NCBI GenBank assembly: GCA_937983035.1
Contig: CALKAN010000382.1
Location: 1-9,262, forward strand
Length of the DNA: 9,262 nucleotides
Direction of reading: 5' to 3'
Origin: an uncultured Paenibacillaceae bacterium
Lineage (GTDB): Bacteria; Bacillota; Bacilli; Paenibacillales; CALAME01
Shown: one piece after another, positions 1 to 6,650 of the stretch
How positions within the stretch are numbered: the stretch's first letter is position 1
Layout of the letters: each line of letters starts with the position of its first letter
Translations under genes and position numbers: made by a program
The notes under the pieces: model-generated
Databases searched by the model: none
What the model was told of the DNA's origin: nothing
What the model saw: only the letters and a program-made list of their open reading frames with translations

Positions 1-759
1 GAAGTGCCGTATGAGGAATTGGCTGCTCGGCTGCGTGCAACCGGATGTTTGGATGAGAAGAACAACGTCTCCATCCAAGTGCCGGCAGCAAATGCAGCGC
101 CCGATGCGGGTCAATCTTGGCTGACGGATGCCGCGCAAATTAGAGAAATGCTGGACAGCGAAAAGCCTGGCATTGCCATTTGGTCAACGCGTCGTCTAGG
201 AGAGAGCATCAGAGATCATCTTCGCGAGTGGGTGAAAGAAACAGACCGGCAGCATCTTTCCCGCCACAGCGCAATCGCTTTGGCGCTGCAGCATGATCGC
301 GCGGCTGTTCCGCTGCTTCGAGAGATGGTTTATACGCGTGATTCATTTGTGCCGAAAACCGGAAGAAAGTACAACCAAGTACGCGGTTACGCAGCGATTT
401 ATTTGCTGGGCAAGCTCAAAGACCGAGAGATCGTGCCTGAACTGCTGAACATTATGCGGGATCGCCCATCGTTCAAGAACTTATCGACCGATGCGGAGTT
501 TATCGGCACAGACGATGAATATTTCTTTCAATATTTTACGTTTTCATTGACTGCGCTTTTTCGAATCGGGGATCATCATGCGGATTTAAGAGAGAAGATC
601 GTTCGCGAAGTAAGCGGCATTTTGCAGGATCCCGAATTAAAGCTCGTCTTCTCATTGAAACCGACCAAAGATCTCATGTTCTCCATGAACGATCATATTC
701 GCAAAATGACGGCAAAGAAATTTGAGACGTGGGAGATTGTTTCAGTGGAACAGAGCTAA
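1..759 (+). CDS. C-terminal part of a HEAT-like repeat protein, 5' end outside the window
   Basis: The reading frame is open from the first base to the TAA at 757-759, so the true start probably lies upstream; a GTG at position 4 has no ribosome binding site in view. The visible 252 residues begin with a segment (EELAARLRATGCL) resembling the last helix of the catalytic part of many FAD-dependent oxidoreductases. The stretch HSAIALALQHDRAAVPLLRE and the later RGYAAIYLLGKLKDREIVPE look like paired amphipathic helices of HEAT or PBS-lyase type, and a segment near residues 180-200 (YFTFSLTALFRIGD) may be a third. There are no membrane segments. The gene converges on another FAD-dependent oxidoreductase, so it may be a second oxidoreductase with a helical C-terminal extension, but no catalytic part is visible. 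That the fragment is coding is well supported; the family call is tentative. Confidence 0.75.
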   Translation, partial: EVPYEELAARLRATGCLDEKNNVSIQVPAANAAPDAGQSWLTDAAQIREMLDSEKPGIAIWSTRRLGESIRDHLREWVKETDRQHLSRHSAIALALQHDRAAVPLLREMVYTRDSFVPKTGRKYNQVRGYAAIYLLGKLKDREIVPELLNIMRDRPSFKNLSTDAEFIGTDDEYFFQYFTFSLTALFRIGDHHADLREKIVREVSGILQDPELKLVFSLKPTKDLMFSMNDHIRKMTAKKFETWEIVSVEQS

Positions 760-826
760 ACGCTGGGCAACGCTTGCGGGTGACTTAATGAGTTTTGCGC
801 GCGGCTTTATAAAATCCAAAAGCTGC

Positions 827-848
827 GAACAAGTGCGGAACAAGTGCG
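827..848. repeat. Tandem duplication of an 11-bp unit
   Basis: The unit GAACAAGTGCG occurs twice back to back (827-837 and 838-848), followed by a further GA. It lies in the untranslated stretch between the stop codon of the first gene and the terminator. It looks like a simple slippage duplication, with no sign of a function. Confidence 0.8.
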
Positions 849-881
849 GAAATCAGACGATGATATGCCAGAAATAAAAGG

Positions 882-932
882 AAGCCTAAGCTTGCCGGTG
901 CAATTCACCTGAAAGCTTAGGCTTATTTTCGT
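882..932. terminator. Bidirectional intrinsic terminator between convergent genes
   Basis: A perfect 12-bp inverted repeat, AAGCCTAAGCTT (882-893) and AAGCTTAGGCTT (913-924), encloses a second small stem GGTG/CACC (897-900 and 906-909) with loop CAATT. ATTTTCGTT follows on the + strand, and the - strand reads CCTTTTATTTC after the stem, so it can serve both the + strand gene ending at 759 and the - strand gene ending at 996. The U-tracts are short, but position and stem strength make the call solid. Confidence 0.85.
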
Positions 933-995
933 TAAGACAGTTGGCTTTGGAATATTCATCGTAAAACGGGTTGATTCATTTAATGCCGCGGCACC

Positions 996-2825
996 TTACT
1001 CACAGCGGATTTCTACGATGCGCGCGTGGTCTAAACCGTTTGTGGCATGAACGTTGAAGCGCAGGCGGCTGACTTGTTCGAGCTTCACATCGAAGTTTAA
1101 TTGGCGCTGGTAATTGTCTTTTATCTGTGCCGCGTCTATTAAATCCCCATTGATTTCTGCTTGAATGGTCATGTCTTTGATCGTTTCCGGCTGCGCGCCC
1201 CAAACCATCGTTTCATGCACCGAATTTTCGTGGGTGAGCATGAGACGACGATGCAATCCCGTGTCTAAAACAACCGTGATTCGTTTTAAATTTATCGGCT
1301 GATCCCAGCGAAATTCAATCCACGGCGCAGGATCGTCCGGACTCGACATCCAGCGGTGCGTGCCCGGCTCTGTCAAATCAGGTCTTACGCCTTTGTCGCC
1401 GTGAACTGAGCGGGAATGACCGTCAACAACGAATGCAGCCCGGCCTTGTTCTTGTTCCGAGGAGGCCGAAATTTTCGCTTCAGCTGCCAAATTTCGATCT
1501 TCCAGGCGGCGGCCCGGCAAAAACGCCCCTTGCCGCAGCAATTGTTGTTGTGTTTCGTGAATGATCGTTTTGTCTTTCCATGCATTGGCAAAATTGCCTC
1601 CGTTTTTCAGCACGGTCGCCGCATAAGTGCCGATGCCTTCTCCCATGACAGAACACGTAGCCATCACGCGCGTACTGGAAAAAGCGATGTGCGTCGCAGA
1701 AATATTTCTGCCGGCGAACAACAAATTGTCGATGTTTCGGCTGATGAGCGAGCGCAGCGGAATGCTGTACATATACGGAGTATAAGGCTGGTGGCACGGC
1801 GTGGTATCTTTCGCATCGATGCCTCTCGGCGGATGGGTGTCCATCGACCAGCCCCCGTAGGCGATGACGTCTTCGAAATCGACGGCTTGCTCAATGTCAT
1901 TTTGCGTGAGCACGTGTTTGCCGATAAAGCGGCGGGATTCTCTTTTTCCAGGAAGAAATCCGAACCAGTCAAGCGCCCAATTTTCGGATTCCGGATGATT
2001 TCCGCTGTTTTTGATGTGATCCCACACTCCGAGCATGATCGCAAGCAATTCATCGCGGATTTCTTCATTGTCTTTGATCGTGTCCATCATGCCGCCGAAT
2101 TCCACCCACCAATAACCGTATTCCCATGATTTGTGGCTGCGGAATTTTAAATCTTCTTCAGTAAATTTGCGAATCCATTTCGGCGGATGAAACGGCATCG
2201 GGCGCCCCATATCCCGCGCAGTAAAAAGAAGCGATGAACCGAGCCGATACCCGTCGCGAAACGCATTGGCCGCCGGTTCTCCGTATTCTTCCGTTGATTC
2301 TCTCCCAGTTGTAAATTCCGCCCCTGCCTCAAAGCCGAGTCGTCCGTCGCCTGTGCAATCTGCAAAAACATCAGCATAAATTTCAAAATGATCTTCGGTG
2401 CTTTCGCGATTCGCATATGCGGACACGATCCGGCTGCCGTCCATTTTCACGCCGACGATGGTCGTATTCAACATCAGTGTAAGATTTTCTTCGGCGCGGC
2501 ATTTTTCGTACAAAATTAAATCCAGCATGCTGGCGCTTCGCTGCGGATTGCGGTAAGCACACTCCAGCATGATTTCTTCCAAAATGCCTGTTTCGCGCGA
2601 TTCCGTTTCCAGCGCTTTCCCGCCTCGAACGGATGCCCCGCAAATATGCATGCGAATTTCGGAGGAAGCGTTTCCGCCGAGGACCGGACGGTCTTGAATT
2701 AAGATGACTTTGATCCCGTTCCTGGCCGCAGCGATCGCTGCACATACGCCTGCCATTCCGCCTCCGCCAACGAGCAATTGCGTTCGCAGCACCGTTCTCT
2801 CCTTGTTTTGTTCCATTTCAGTCAT
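996..2825 (-). CDS. FAD-dependent oxidoreductase with discoidin-like C-terminal domain
   Basis: This 609-residue protein belongs to the FAD_oxidored family (PF12831-type), flavoenzymes often found in polysaccharide and sugar catabolic loci; the substrate is unknown. The dinucleotide-binding motif G21-x-G23-x-x-G26 near the N-terminus is followed by QDRPVLGGNASSEIR at 44-58, a family signature. The FAD-contacting motif DCTGDG lies mid-protein, and FAGRNISATHIAFSSTRVM near residues 366-384 closes the flavin site. From about residue 449 (AKISASSEQ, then WIEFRWDQPINLKRITVVLD) the sequence looks like a galactose-binding/discoidin fold. There is no signal peptide, so it is cytoplasmic. The ATG at 2825 has AGGAGG at 2831-2836 with 5-nt spacing; a second ATG three codons on is less well placed. 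A palindrome at 2846-2875 directly precedes the ribosome binding site. A degraded AraC-type regulator lies divergently upstream and may once have controlled it. Confidence 0.93.
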   Translation of the reverse strand: MTEMEQNKERTVLRTQLLVGGGGMAGVCAAIAAARNGIKVILIQDRPVLGGNASSEIRMHICGASVRGGKALETESRETGILEEIMLECAYRNPQRSASMLDLILYEKCRAEENLTLMLNTTIVGVKMDGSRIVSAYANRESTEDHFEIYADVFADCTGDGRLGFEAGAEFTTGRESTEEYGEPAANAFRDGYRLGSSLLFTARDMGRPMPFHPPKWIRKFTEEDLKFRSHKSWEYGYWWVEFGGMMDTIKDNEEIRDELLAIMLGVWDHIKNSGNHPESENWALDWFGFLPGKRESRRFIGKHVLTQNDIEQAVDFEDVIAYGGWSMDTHPPRGIDAKDTTPCHQPYTPYMYSIPLRSLISRNIDNLLFAGRNISATHIAFSSTRVMATCSVMGEGIGTYAATVLKNGGNFANAWKDKTIIHETQQQLLRQGAFLPGRRLEDRNLAAEAKISASSEQEQGRAAFVVDGHSRSVHGDKGVRPDLTEPGTHRWMSSPDDPAPWIEFRWDQPINLKRITVVLDTGLHRRLMLTHENSVHETMVWGAQPETIKDMTIQAEINGDLIDAAQIKDNYQRQLNFDVKLEQVSRLRFNVHATNGLDHARIVEIRCE

Positions 2826-2845
2826 AAGTTCCTCCTTTTTTTTCG

Positions 2846-2875
2846 AAAAATAAGTTTGAATTCAAGTTTATTTTT
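2846..2875 (-). promoter_or_regulatory. 30-bp near-perfect palindrome in the oxidoreductase leader
   Basis: The block is symmetric around 2860/2861: AAAAATAA and TTATTTTT flank a core TTGAATTCAA, and only the GT dinucleotides beside the core break the symmetry. It ends 10 bases before the Shine-Dalgarno sequence of the oxidoreductase gene. It could be a repressor operator or an AU-rich leader hairpin. The element is seen directly; its role is inferred. Confidence 0.5.
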
Positions 2876-2950
2876 GACTCGATCTGTCTTTGTTCTTGTT
2901 GTTTTCATGTTATTTGCTTTAATATTAAATGAGAATTCCAATTTTTAGAA

Positions 2951-2978
2951 TGGACAATCTTTATTGCTGATATATACA
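2951..2978 (+). promoter_or_regulatory. Possible SigA promoter of the AraC-type remnant
   Basis: TGGACA (2951-2956) and TATACA (2973-2978) are separated by 16 bases. The -35 matches 5 of 6 and the -10 only 4 of 6 consensus positions. It lies about 35 bases ahead of the GTG at 3013, which has GGAGAGG at 3000-3006. A weak promoter call. Confidence 0.35.
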
Positions 2979-3012
2979 AAATTTAATAGCAGCAGAATCG
3001 GAGAGGAAAGTT

Positions 3013-3473
3013 GTGAAGCCGATTGACGAATGGATATGCAGTTTTTTTTAAAACTTGAAATCAAGGTGCTGACCTATTGGGTTCATAAAGAAAAAATAAT
3101 TCTGGAGGCGAATGGACAGGGGAGCAGCGGGCAGGCGACCCGCTCTTGAGCGAAAAATTGCCGATCCTCTGATGGAATAAGCATCTGCCCTTATTTTGAT
3201 GCATGTTTTTCAGCCGGTTGATTTGCAGCAAATTGCACAGGAATTGAGTCCGGTCCGGCTTACGCAAAAATTCAAGGCTTCGTTCGGGATGCCGCCCAAT
3301 CAATATTTGACTTCTCTTCGGTTGGAAGCTGGAACGCTGCTTCTTGAAAAGGATTTGACGCTGGAGCAGATCGCCGAATGCGTCGGCTGCCGGAACGGGT
3401 ATTATTTAACCGTTTATTTAAAAAACAGCTGCAGGTTACACCATCCGAATATCGAAAATTGCATCAAGTATAA
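3013..3473 (+). pseudogene. Decayed AraC-family transcription regulator
   Basis: The C-terminal helix-turn-helix pair of the AraC/XylS family is clear at about 3196-3470: DLQQIAQELSPVRLTQKFKA is the first helix-turn-helix, then GMPPNQYLTSLRLE, then DLTLEQIAECVGCRNGYY begins the second. At the T-run near 3405-3409 the frame breaks, and reading continues in the next frame as NRLFKKQLQVTPSEYRKLH with a stop at 3471-3473, a normal AraC C-terminus. An in-frame TAA lies at 3178-3180 just upstream of the domain. The probable original start is GTG 3013 behind GGAGAGG, but this frame shifts at the T8 run (3042-3049) into a segment reading LEIKVLTYWVHKEK. The whole remnant spans only about 150 codons, against 250-300 for intact members, so most of the N-terminal sensor domain is missing. 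Divergent placement suggests it once regulated the oxidoreductase gene. Confidence 0.8.
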
Positions 3474-3490
3474 GAAAAAAGGGGTCATGC

Positions 3491-3517
3491 ATGAAAGCGT
3501 TTGTGGAAAATCGATGA
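3491..3517 (+). other. Possible start of a truncated gene (eight codons)
   Basis: ATG at 3491 follows AAAAAAGGGGTC, a usable ribosome binding site, and encodes only MKAFVENR before TGA. Its position 18 bases after the AraC remnant would suit the first codons of a downstream gene whose body has been deleted. The unit is too short to identify and may be chance. Confidence 0.2.
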
Positions 3518-3600
3518 GAGGGTCGCTTGTGCAAAAAAAATTTTTTTGTCTTTGCTGTAAAGAACTGCTTTGTCGCGGTGCTGCAGTTATGAGGGGAAGG

Positions 3601-3621
3601 AGGGCAGCGTGCCCTTTTTTT
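3601..3621 (+). terminator. Intrinsic terminator after the AraC remnant
   Basis: The inverted repeat AGGGCA (3601-3606) and TGCCCT (3610-3615) with a 3-base loop is followed by an unbroken T-run to 3621. It ends on the stop codon of cheD, so it would stop + strand transcription before it runs antisense through cheD and cheC. On the - strand no T-tract follows the stem, so it is unlikely to terminate the cheC-cheD transcript well. Confidence 0.65.
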
Positions 3622-4120
3622 AAAGTTGAATCTTTCCTTTTCCTGCTGTGCTTATGATCATCATTCCATTTACAGGGTTGAATTCCATCGTCCTGCCATA
3701 ATTTCCGCCGACATCTTTACTAATGATCGGAATATTCAAATTTGACAGTATTTCGATGACCGCTTCCACATTTCTTTGACCGATCCTGATGACAGGATTC
3801 GTGTTAGAAAATTGAAACATCTGAGATCCGCCTGCTATTTTTGCTTTGAAATTAGTTTTATTGCCGCCTTCCATTTCCAGTGCTTTAACTAAATCAGTCA
3901 GCGCTGTGTCCGCATATTTGTTTCTGTTTAATTGTTTTTCTCTAGAGGCCGCGGAATCGGGCAGCATAATATGCGCCATGCCCGCGAGTTCATTGTTGAG
4001 ATCATAAATTGCTGCGCCAACACAAGAACCTAACCCGTAAGTTTTTAATATTTTGGAACGGCTGATTTTTGCATCTGCAATCCCAACCCGTATTACTTCA
4101 TCTTTATTCTCCAATTTCAT
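3620..4120 (-). CDS. cheD: CheD, chemoreceptor glutamine deamidase
   Basis: The protein (166 residues, typical for the family) deamidates specific glutamines of methyl-accepting chemotaxis proteins and partners with CheC in the adaptation system of Bacillus-type chemotaxis. The cysteine-hydrolase triad falls at the same numbers as in the characterised Thermotoga enzyme: T27, C33 (in TYGLGSCVG) and H50 (in GMAHIMLP). The later segment KIAGGSQMF and the C-terminal GGNYGRTMEFN are also family-typical, and I see no missing key residue. The start ATG at 4120 lies inside the end of cheC (17-nt overlap), with AGGAG only 3 bases ahead, so translation is probably coupled to cheC. The stop at 3620-3622 abuts the T-run of a + strand terminator. 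The protein is cytoplasmic, acting at the receptor array. Confidence 0.96.
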   Translation of the reverse strand: MKLENKDEVIRVGIADAKISRSKILKTYGLGSCVGAAIYDLNNELAGMAHIMLPDSAASREKQLNRNKYADTALTDLVKALEMEGGNKTNFKAKIAGGSQMFQFSNTNPVIRIGQRNVEAVIEILSNLNIPIISKDVGGNYGRTMEFNPVNGMMIISTAGKGKIQL

Positions 4121-4724
4121 AAACTCCTAATTTTTTAAATATTTTGTCAAATGAATTCGGATCAGGGAACAGCAAAATGAAAATATCGAAATTTTCTCCT
4201 GCCGCATTGCCTGTGCTGAGCATGCCGTCTAAAATAATCACTTGATCGCTGTGCATGGCTGCTTCGACGAGGCCAACCGACAAGATGGATCCGGCCATGT
4301 CAATGGCAAGCGAAGGGACAGAATTATACATGGCAAGCCCGGTGAAATCAGACAATGCCGAGATGTAAGAACCGCACAGTACATTCGCGATTTCATTCAT
4401 GACGGATGCAAACATTTCTTCACTTTCCGTCCATTTCAAACCAGCCGCTTCTTTAATGAAATCATTTTTTTGATCCGGTTTTAAAATAAAAAACATATTC
4501 CCTTCAATATCCCCGGTAATCTGAATGAGCACGGACAGAATGAGTTGTTCTGCCCCGCCAACGACTTCAATCGCTTCTGATAAGTCAACGACTTTAATCG
4601 TTGGAACTTCCATATCGACCTTTCTGTTTAATAATTGGGATAATGAGGTTGCTGCGTGCGCTGTACCAATATTTCCAATTTCTTTCAGCAAGTCGAGCTT
4701 CTTTTCTGAAATTGTATCAGTCAT
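4104..4724 (-). CDS. cheC: CheC, CheY-P phosphatase / CheD partner
   Basis: CheC removes phosphate from phosphorylated CheY and binds CheD, setting receptor adaptation in Bacillus-type chemotaxis. Both pseudo-symmetric active-site helices match the family pattern [DS]-x3-E-x2-N-x22-P: D11, E15, N18, P41 in the first half, and S107, E111, N114, P137 in the second. Two intact sites argue for an active phosphatase. The length of 206 residues is normal for CheC and too short for FliY, which carries an extra C-terminal domain. ATG 4724 has AAGGAG at 4733-4738 with an 8-base gap. It is the first gene of a two-gene unit with cheD, behind a SigD-like promoter about 100 bases upstream. In Bacillus subtilis these genes sit inside the fla/che operon; here no flagellar gene is adjacent in the window. 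Confidence 0.96.
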   Translation of the reverse strand: MTDTISEKKLDLLKEIGNIGTAHAATSLSQLLNRKVDMEVPTIKVVDLSEAIEVVGGAEQLILSVLIQITGDIEGNMFFILKPDQKNDFIKEAAGLKWTESEEMFASVMNEIANVLCGSYISALSDFTGLAMYNSVPSLAIDMAGSILSVGLVEAAMHSDQVIILDGMLSTGNAAGENFDIFILLFPDPNSFDKIFKKLGVYEIGE

Positions 4725-4827
4725 TTTCCAGTCTCCTTATGTTAGGGTTCCAATTAGATGCATTGCCGGAATGAAATGGTATTGATGCTGCAACGGTTCG
4801 GATCGCAGTGTTATCCTTTCTATATGT

Positions 4828-4855
4828 ATATCGGCATATTTTATCATTTTCATTA
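4828..4855 (-). promoter_or_regulatory. SigD (flagellar sigma) type promoter of cheC-cheD
   Basis: On the - strand the -10 element GCCGATAT (4835-4828) is a perfect match to the Bacillus SigD consensus. Sixteen bases upstream lies TAAT (4855-4852), 3 of 4 of the TAAA -35 element. Transcription would start near 4821, giving a leader of nearly 100 bases before the cheC ATG. The exact octamer in front of a chemotaxis unit makes chance unlikely. Confidence 0.75.
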
Positions 4856-4889
4856 CCACTGTCATTTTTGCTGGAGAGAGATTACAGTT

Positions 4890-4991
4890 GTGATCTCCTT
4901 TGCCCAGGAAAACAGAATTGATGAGATAACTAAACAAATACAAAAAGGATCATATGACGATTTGGCGAAATTATATTGCAGTGAGGAATGA
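4890..4991 (+). CDS. Questionable small ORF, 33 residues, unknown function
   Basis: GTG 4890 follows GGAGAGAG at 4873-4880. The predicted peptide (VISFAQENRIDEITKQIQKG, ending DLAKLYCSEE) has a charged, helix-like composition more protein-like than most chance ORFs. The frame extends upstream to an ATG at 4758, but that part is rich in aromatic and His residues and covers the cheC promoter region, so I do not accept it. The TGA overlaps the ATG of the next small ORF. I recognise no family. It may be a remnant or chance. Confidence 0.25.
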   Translation: MISFAQENRIDEITKQIQKGSYDDLAKLYCSEE

Positions 4992-5125
4992 ATAAAACTG
5001 ATCAAAGGCTGCGCATGCCTGTTCCCAGCTGCGAATCACGTGATAATCTGGGCAATGCAATAGGAAAAGTCTGCCTCCAGTCTTATAATCATGAAAATCA
5101 TTTAGAAAGGGTGATCATGGAATGA
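4988..5125 (+). CDS. Questionable small ORF, 45 residues, overlapping the sulfatase start
   Basis: ATG 4988 opens a 45-codon frame (MNKTDQRLRMPVPSCESRDN at the N-terminus) whose TGA overlaps the sulfatase ATG as ATGA. It starts inside the stop codon of the preceding ORF in the same way. GTGAGGA lies immediately ahead but too close for a good ribosome binding site. The amino acid sequence resembles no family I know. If translated, it could couple translation into the sulfatase gene; otherwise it is a chance frame. Confidence 0.2.
   Translation: MNKTDQRLRMPVPSCESRDNLGNAIGKVCLQSYNHENHLERVIME
5061..5089 (+). promoter_or_regulatory. Possible SigA promoter of the sulfatase gene
   Basis: A perfect -10 TATAAT lies at 5084-5089, about 33 bases before the ATG. 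The -35 at 17-base spacing is TAGGAA (5061-5066), only 3 of 6 matches, so an activator or another start point may be needed. Confidence 0.4.
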
Positions 5126-6534
5126 AGGATCAGAGACCGAATATTTTGTTTATTATGTCGGATGATCATGCTGCCCATGCGATGAGCTGCTATGGGAGCC
5201 GCATTAATGAAACGCCGCAAATCGATCGGATTGCAAAGGAAGGCATTCGGTTTAACAACTGTTTTTGCACGAATTCGATTTGTGCCCCCAGCCGAGCCGC
5301 TATTTTATCCGGCACTTACAATCATGTGAATGGCGTAAAAGCGCTTGGGGACGAATTTGACGGTCGGCAGGCGACGTTTCCAAAGCTGTTGCAGCAGCAT
5401 GGATATCAAACGGCGATCATCGGAAAATGGCACCTTGGGCACGGCGGACATGCCGATCCGACTGGTTTTGATTACTGGAGTGTGCTGCCGGGTCAAGGGG
5501 AATATTACGATCCAGTTTTTATAGAAATGGGTGAAAAAAAGCAATTCAAAGGTTATGTGACCGATTTGACGACGGATTTTACGATCGACTGGCTGGAAAA
5601 GAGAGAGAAAGACCGCCCGTTTATGGTCATGTGCCATCATAAAGCGCCTCACCGTCCTTGGCAGCCGCCGGAAAAATACGCTGATCTGTATGAAGATATC
5701 GACATTCCGGAACCGCCTACATTTCACGATGATTACGAGACTCGGTCTGAAGCGGCTAAAGCAGCAACGATGCGCGTTGAACGGGATTTGAATGATAAAA
5801 TCGACTTAAAGGGCACTCCGCCCGAGGGACTGTCTGATCAAGCGTTAAAAAGCTGGAGGTATCAGCGTTATATAAAAGACTATTTACGCTGCGTAGCTTC
5901 CATTGACGAGAATGTCGGACGGCTCCTCGATTATTTAGACGAAGAAGGGCTGACGGAAAATACGATTGTCGTTTATACGTCTGACCAAGGATTTTTCTTA
6001 GGAGATCACGGCTGGTATGATAAACGATTCATGTACGAAGAATCGCTGCGCATGCCATTTGTGGTCAGGTATCCGAAGGCCGTTCGACCGGGTTCAGTCA
6101 GCGACGCGATGGCGCTCAATATTGATTTTCCGGTAACTTTCTTAGATTATGCCGGCGTGCCCATTCCTGCAGAAATGCAAGGCCGCAGTTTGCGACCTGT
6201 GCTTGAAGGCAATACTCCGGAAGATTGGAGAACTTCGATGTATTACCGCTATTGGATGCATATGGATTCGTATCACAATGTTTACTCTCATTATGGGATC
6301 CGCACTTATCGCTATAAGTTAATTTATTATTACGGACAGGCGCTCGGCACGACGGGATCAAAGGAGATCGACGCAGCACCGGAGTGGGAATTGTTTGATT
6401 TGGAAAAAGACCCGTACGAAATAAACAATGTCTATAATGATCCGGCTTATGCGGATATCATACCGACATTGAAAGATGAACTGCACGAACTGCAGCGAGC
6501 GGTTGGCGACACTCCAATGGAAGAAGCGGGATAA
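5122..6534 (+). CDS. Cysteine-type sulfatase of the formylglycine (S1) family
   Basis: This enzyme hydrolyses sulfate esters, probably on a sugar. The 470 residues begin with NILFIMSDDH, where D14 and D15 are calcium ligands. C54 in the CxPSR signature ICAPSRAAILSGTYNH must be oxidised to formylglycine by a maturase not in the window. GKWHLG supplies K102 and H104, and HKAPHRPW supplies H173 and K174 or H177. SDQGFFLGDHGWYDK contains D288 with Q289 as metal ligands and K301. The C-terminal motif ELFDLEKDPYEINN is typical of bacterial S1 sulfatases acting on glycans. There is no signal peptide, so the enzyme is cytoplasmic and likely acts on imported fragments. ATG 5122 has AGAAAGGGTG upstream (5104-5113), and the codon overlaps the TGA of a small ORF. 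The S1 subfamily and sugar specificity cannot be assigned by eye; iduronate, glucosamine or choline sulfates are alternatives. Confidence 0.95.
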   Translation: MKDQRPNILFIMSDDHAAHAMSCYGSRINETPQIDRIAKEGIRFNNCFCTNSICAPSRAAILSGTYNHVNGVKALGDEFDGRQATFPKLLQQHGYQTAIIGKWHLGHGGHADPTGFDYWSVLPGQGEYYDPVFIEMGEKKQFKGYVTDLTTDFTIDWLEKREKDRPFMVMCHHKAPHRPWQPPEKYADLYEDIDIPEPPTFHDDYETRSEAAKAATMRVERDLNDKIDLKGTPPEGLSDQALKSWRYQRYIKDYLRCVASIDENVGRLLDYLDEEGLTENTIVVYTSDQGFFLGDHGWYDKRFMYEESLRMPFVVRYPKAVRPGSVSDAMALNIDFPVTFLDYAGVPIPAEMQGRSLRPVLEGNTPEDWRTSMYYRYWMHMDSYHNVYSHYGIRTYRYKLIYYYGQALGTTGSKEIDAAPEWELFDLEKDPYEINNVYNDPAYADIIPTLKDELHELQRAVGDTPMEEAG

Positions 6535-6650
6535 AGCGTTACAGTGCTATTTGACGTTTTAAAACAAAGATTCGAAAACAACAGGAAGCAACAAAAGATG
6601 CGACGCCGGTTAATTTTGCTGTAAAATAATAAAAATCGCTCGGTTCATGA

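Larger units (their letters stand above)
4725..5121. other. Intergenic stretch between cheC and the sulfatase gene
   Basis: This 397-base stretch holds the cheC ribosome binding site and SigD-like promoter on the - strand. On the + strand it holds two short ORFs linked by ATGA overlaps and a TATAAT element at 5084-5089. I see no terminator, tRNA or repeat in it. Confidence 0.6.

Noticed and set aside
1416..2129. 237-codon open frame on the + strand
   Set aside because: It is the mirror frame of the oxidoreductase gene; that gene has clear FAD motifs, while this one has an Arg/His-rich composition, no ribosome binding site and no recognisable domain.
2876..2940. SigA promoter for the oxidoreductase gene on the - strand
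   Set aside because: The only correctly spaced hexamers (TTCTCA and TAACAT, 17 bases apart) match 4 of 6 each, too weak to list.
3061..3303. 80-codon open frame on the - strand across the AraC remnant
   Set aside because: It is antisense to the recognisable helix-turn-helix region and has no family resemblance or ribosome binding site.
3533..3547. A8T7 tract as a terminator or curved-DNA element
   Set aside because: It has no GC stem and no gene that would need it; too simple to assign a role.
3620..4724. Reading the cheC gene as fliY
   Set aside because: FliY has an additional FliN-like C-terminal domain and is longer; this protein ends after the CheC core and is paired with cheD.
4758..4889. 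Upstream extension of the small ORF ending at 4991
   Set aside because: The residues are dominated by aromatic and histidine codons, there is no Shine-Dalgarno sequence, and the stretch overlaps the cheC promoter.
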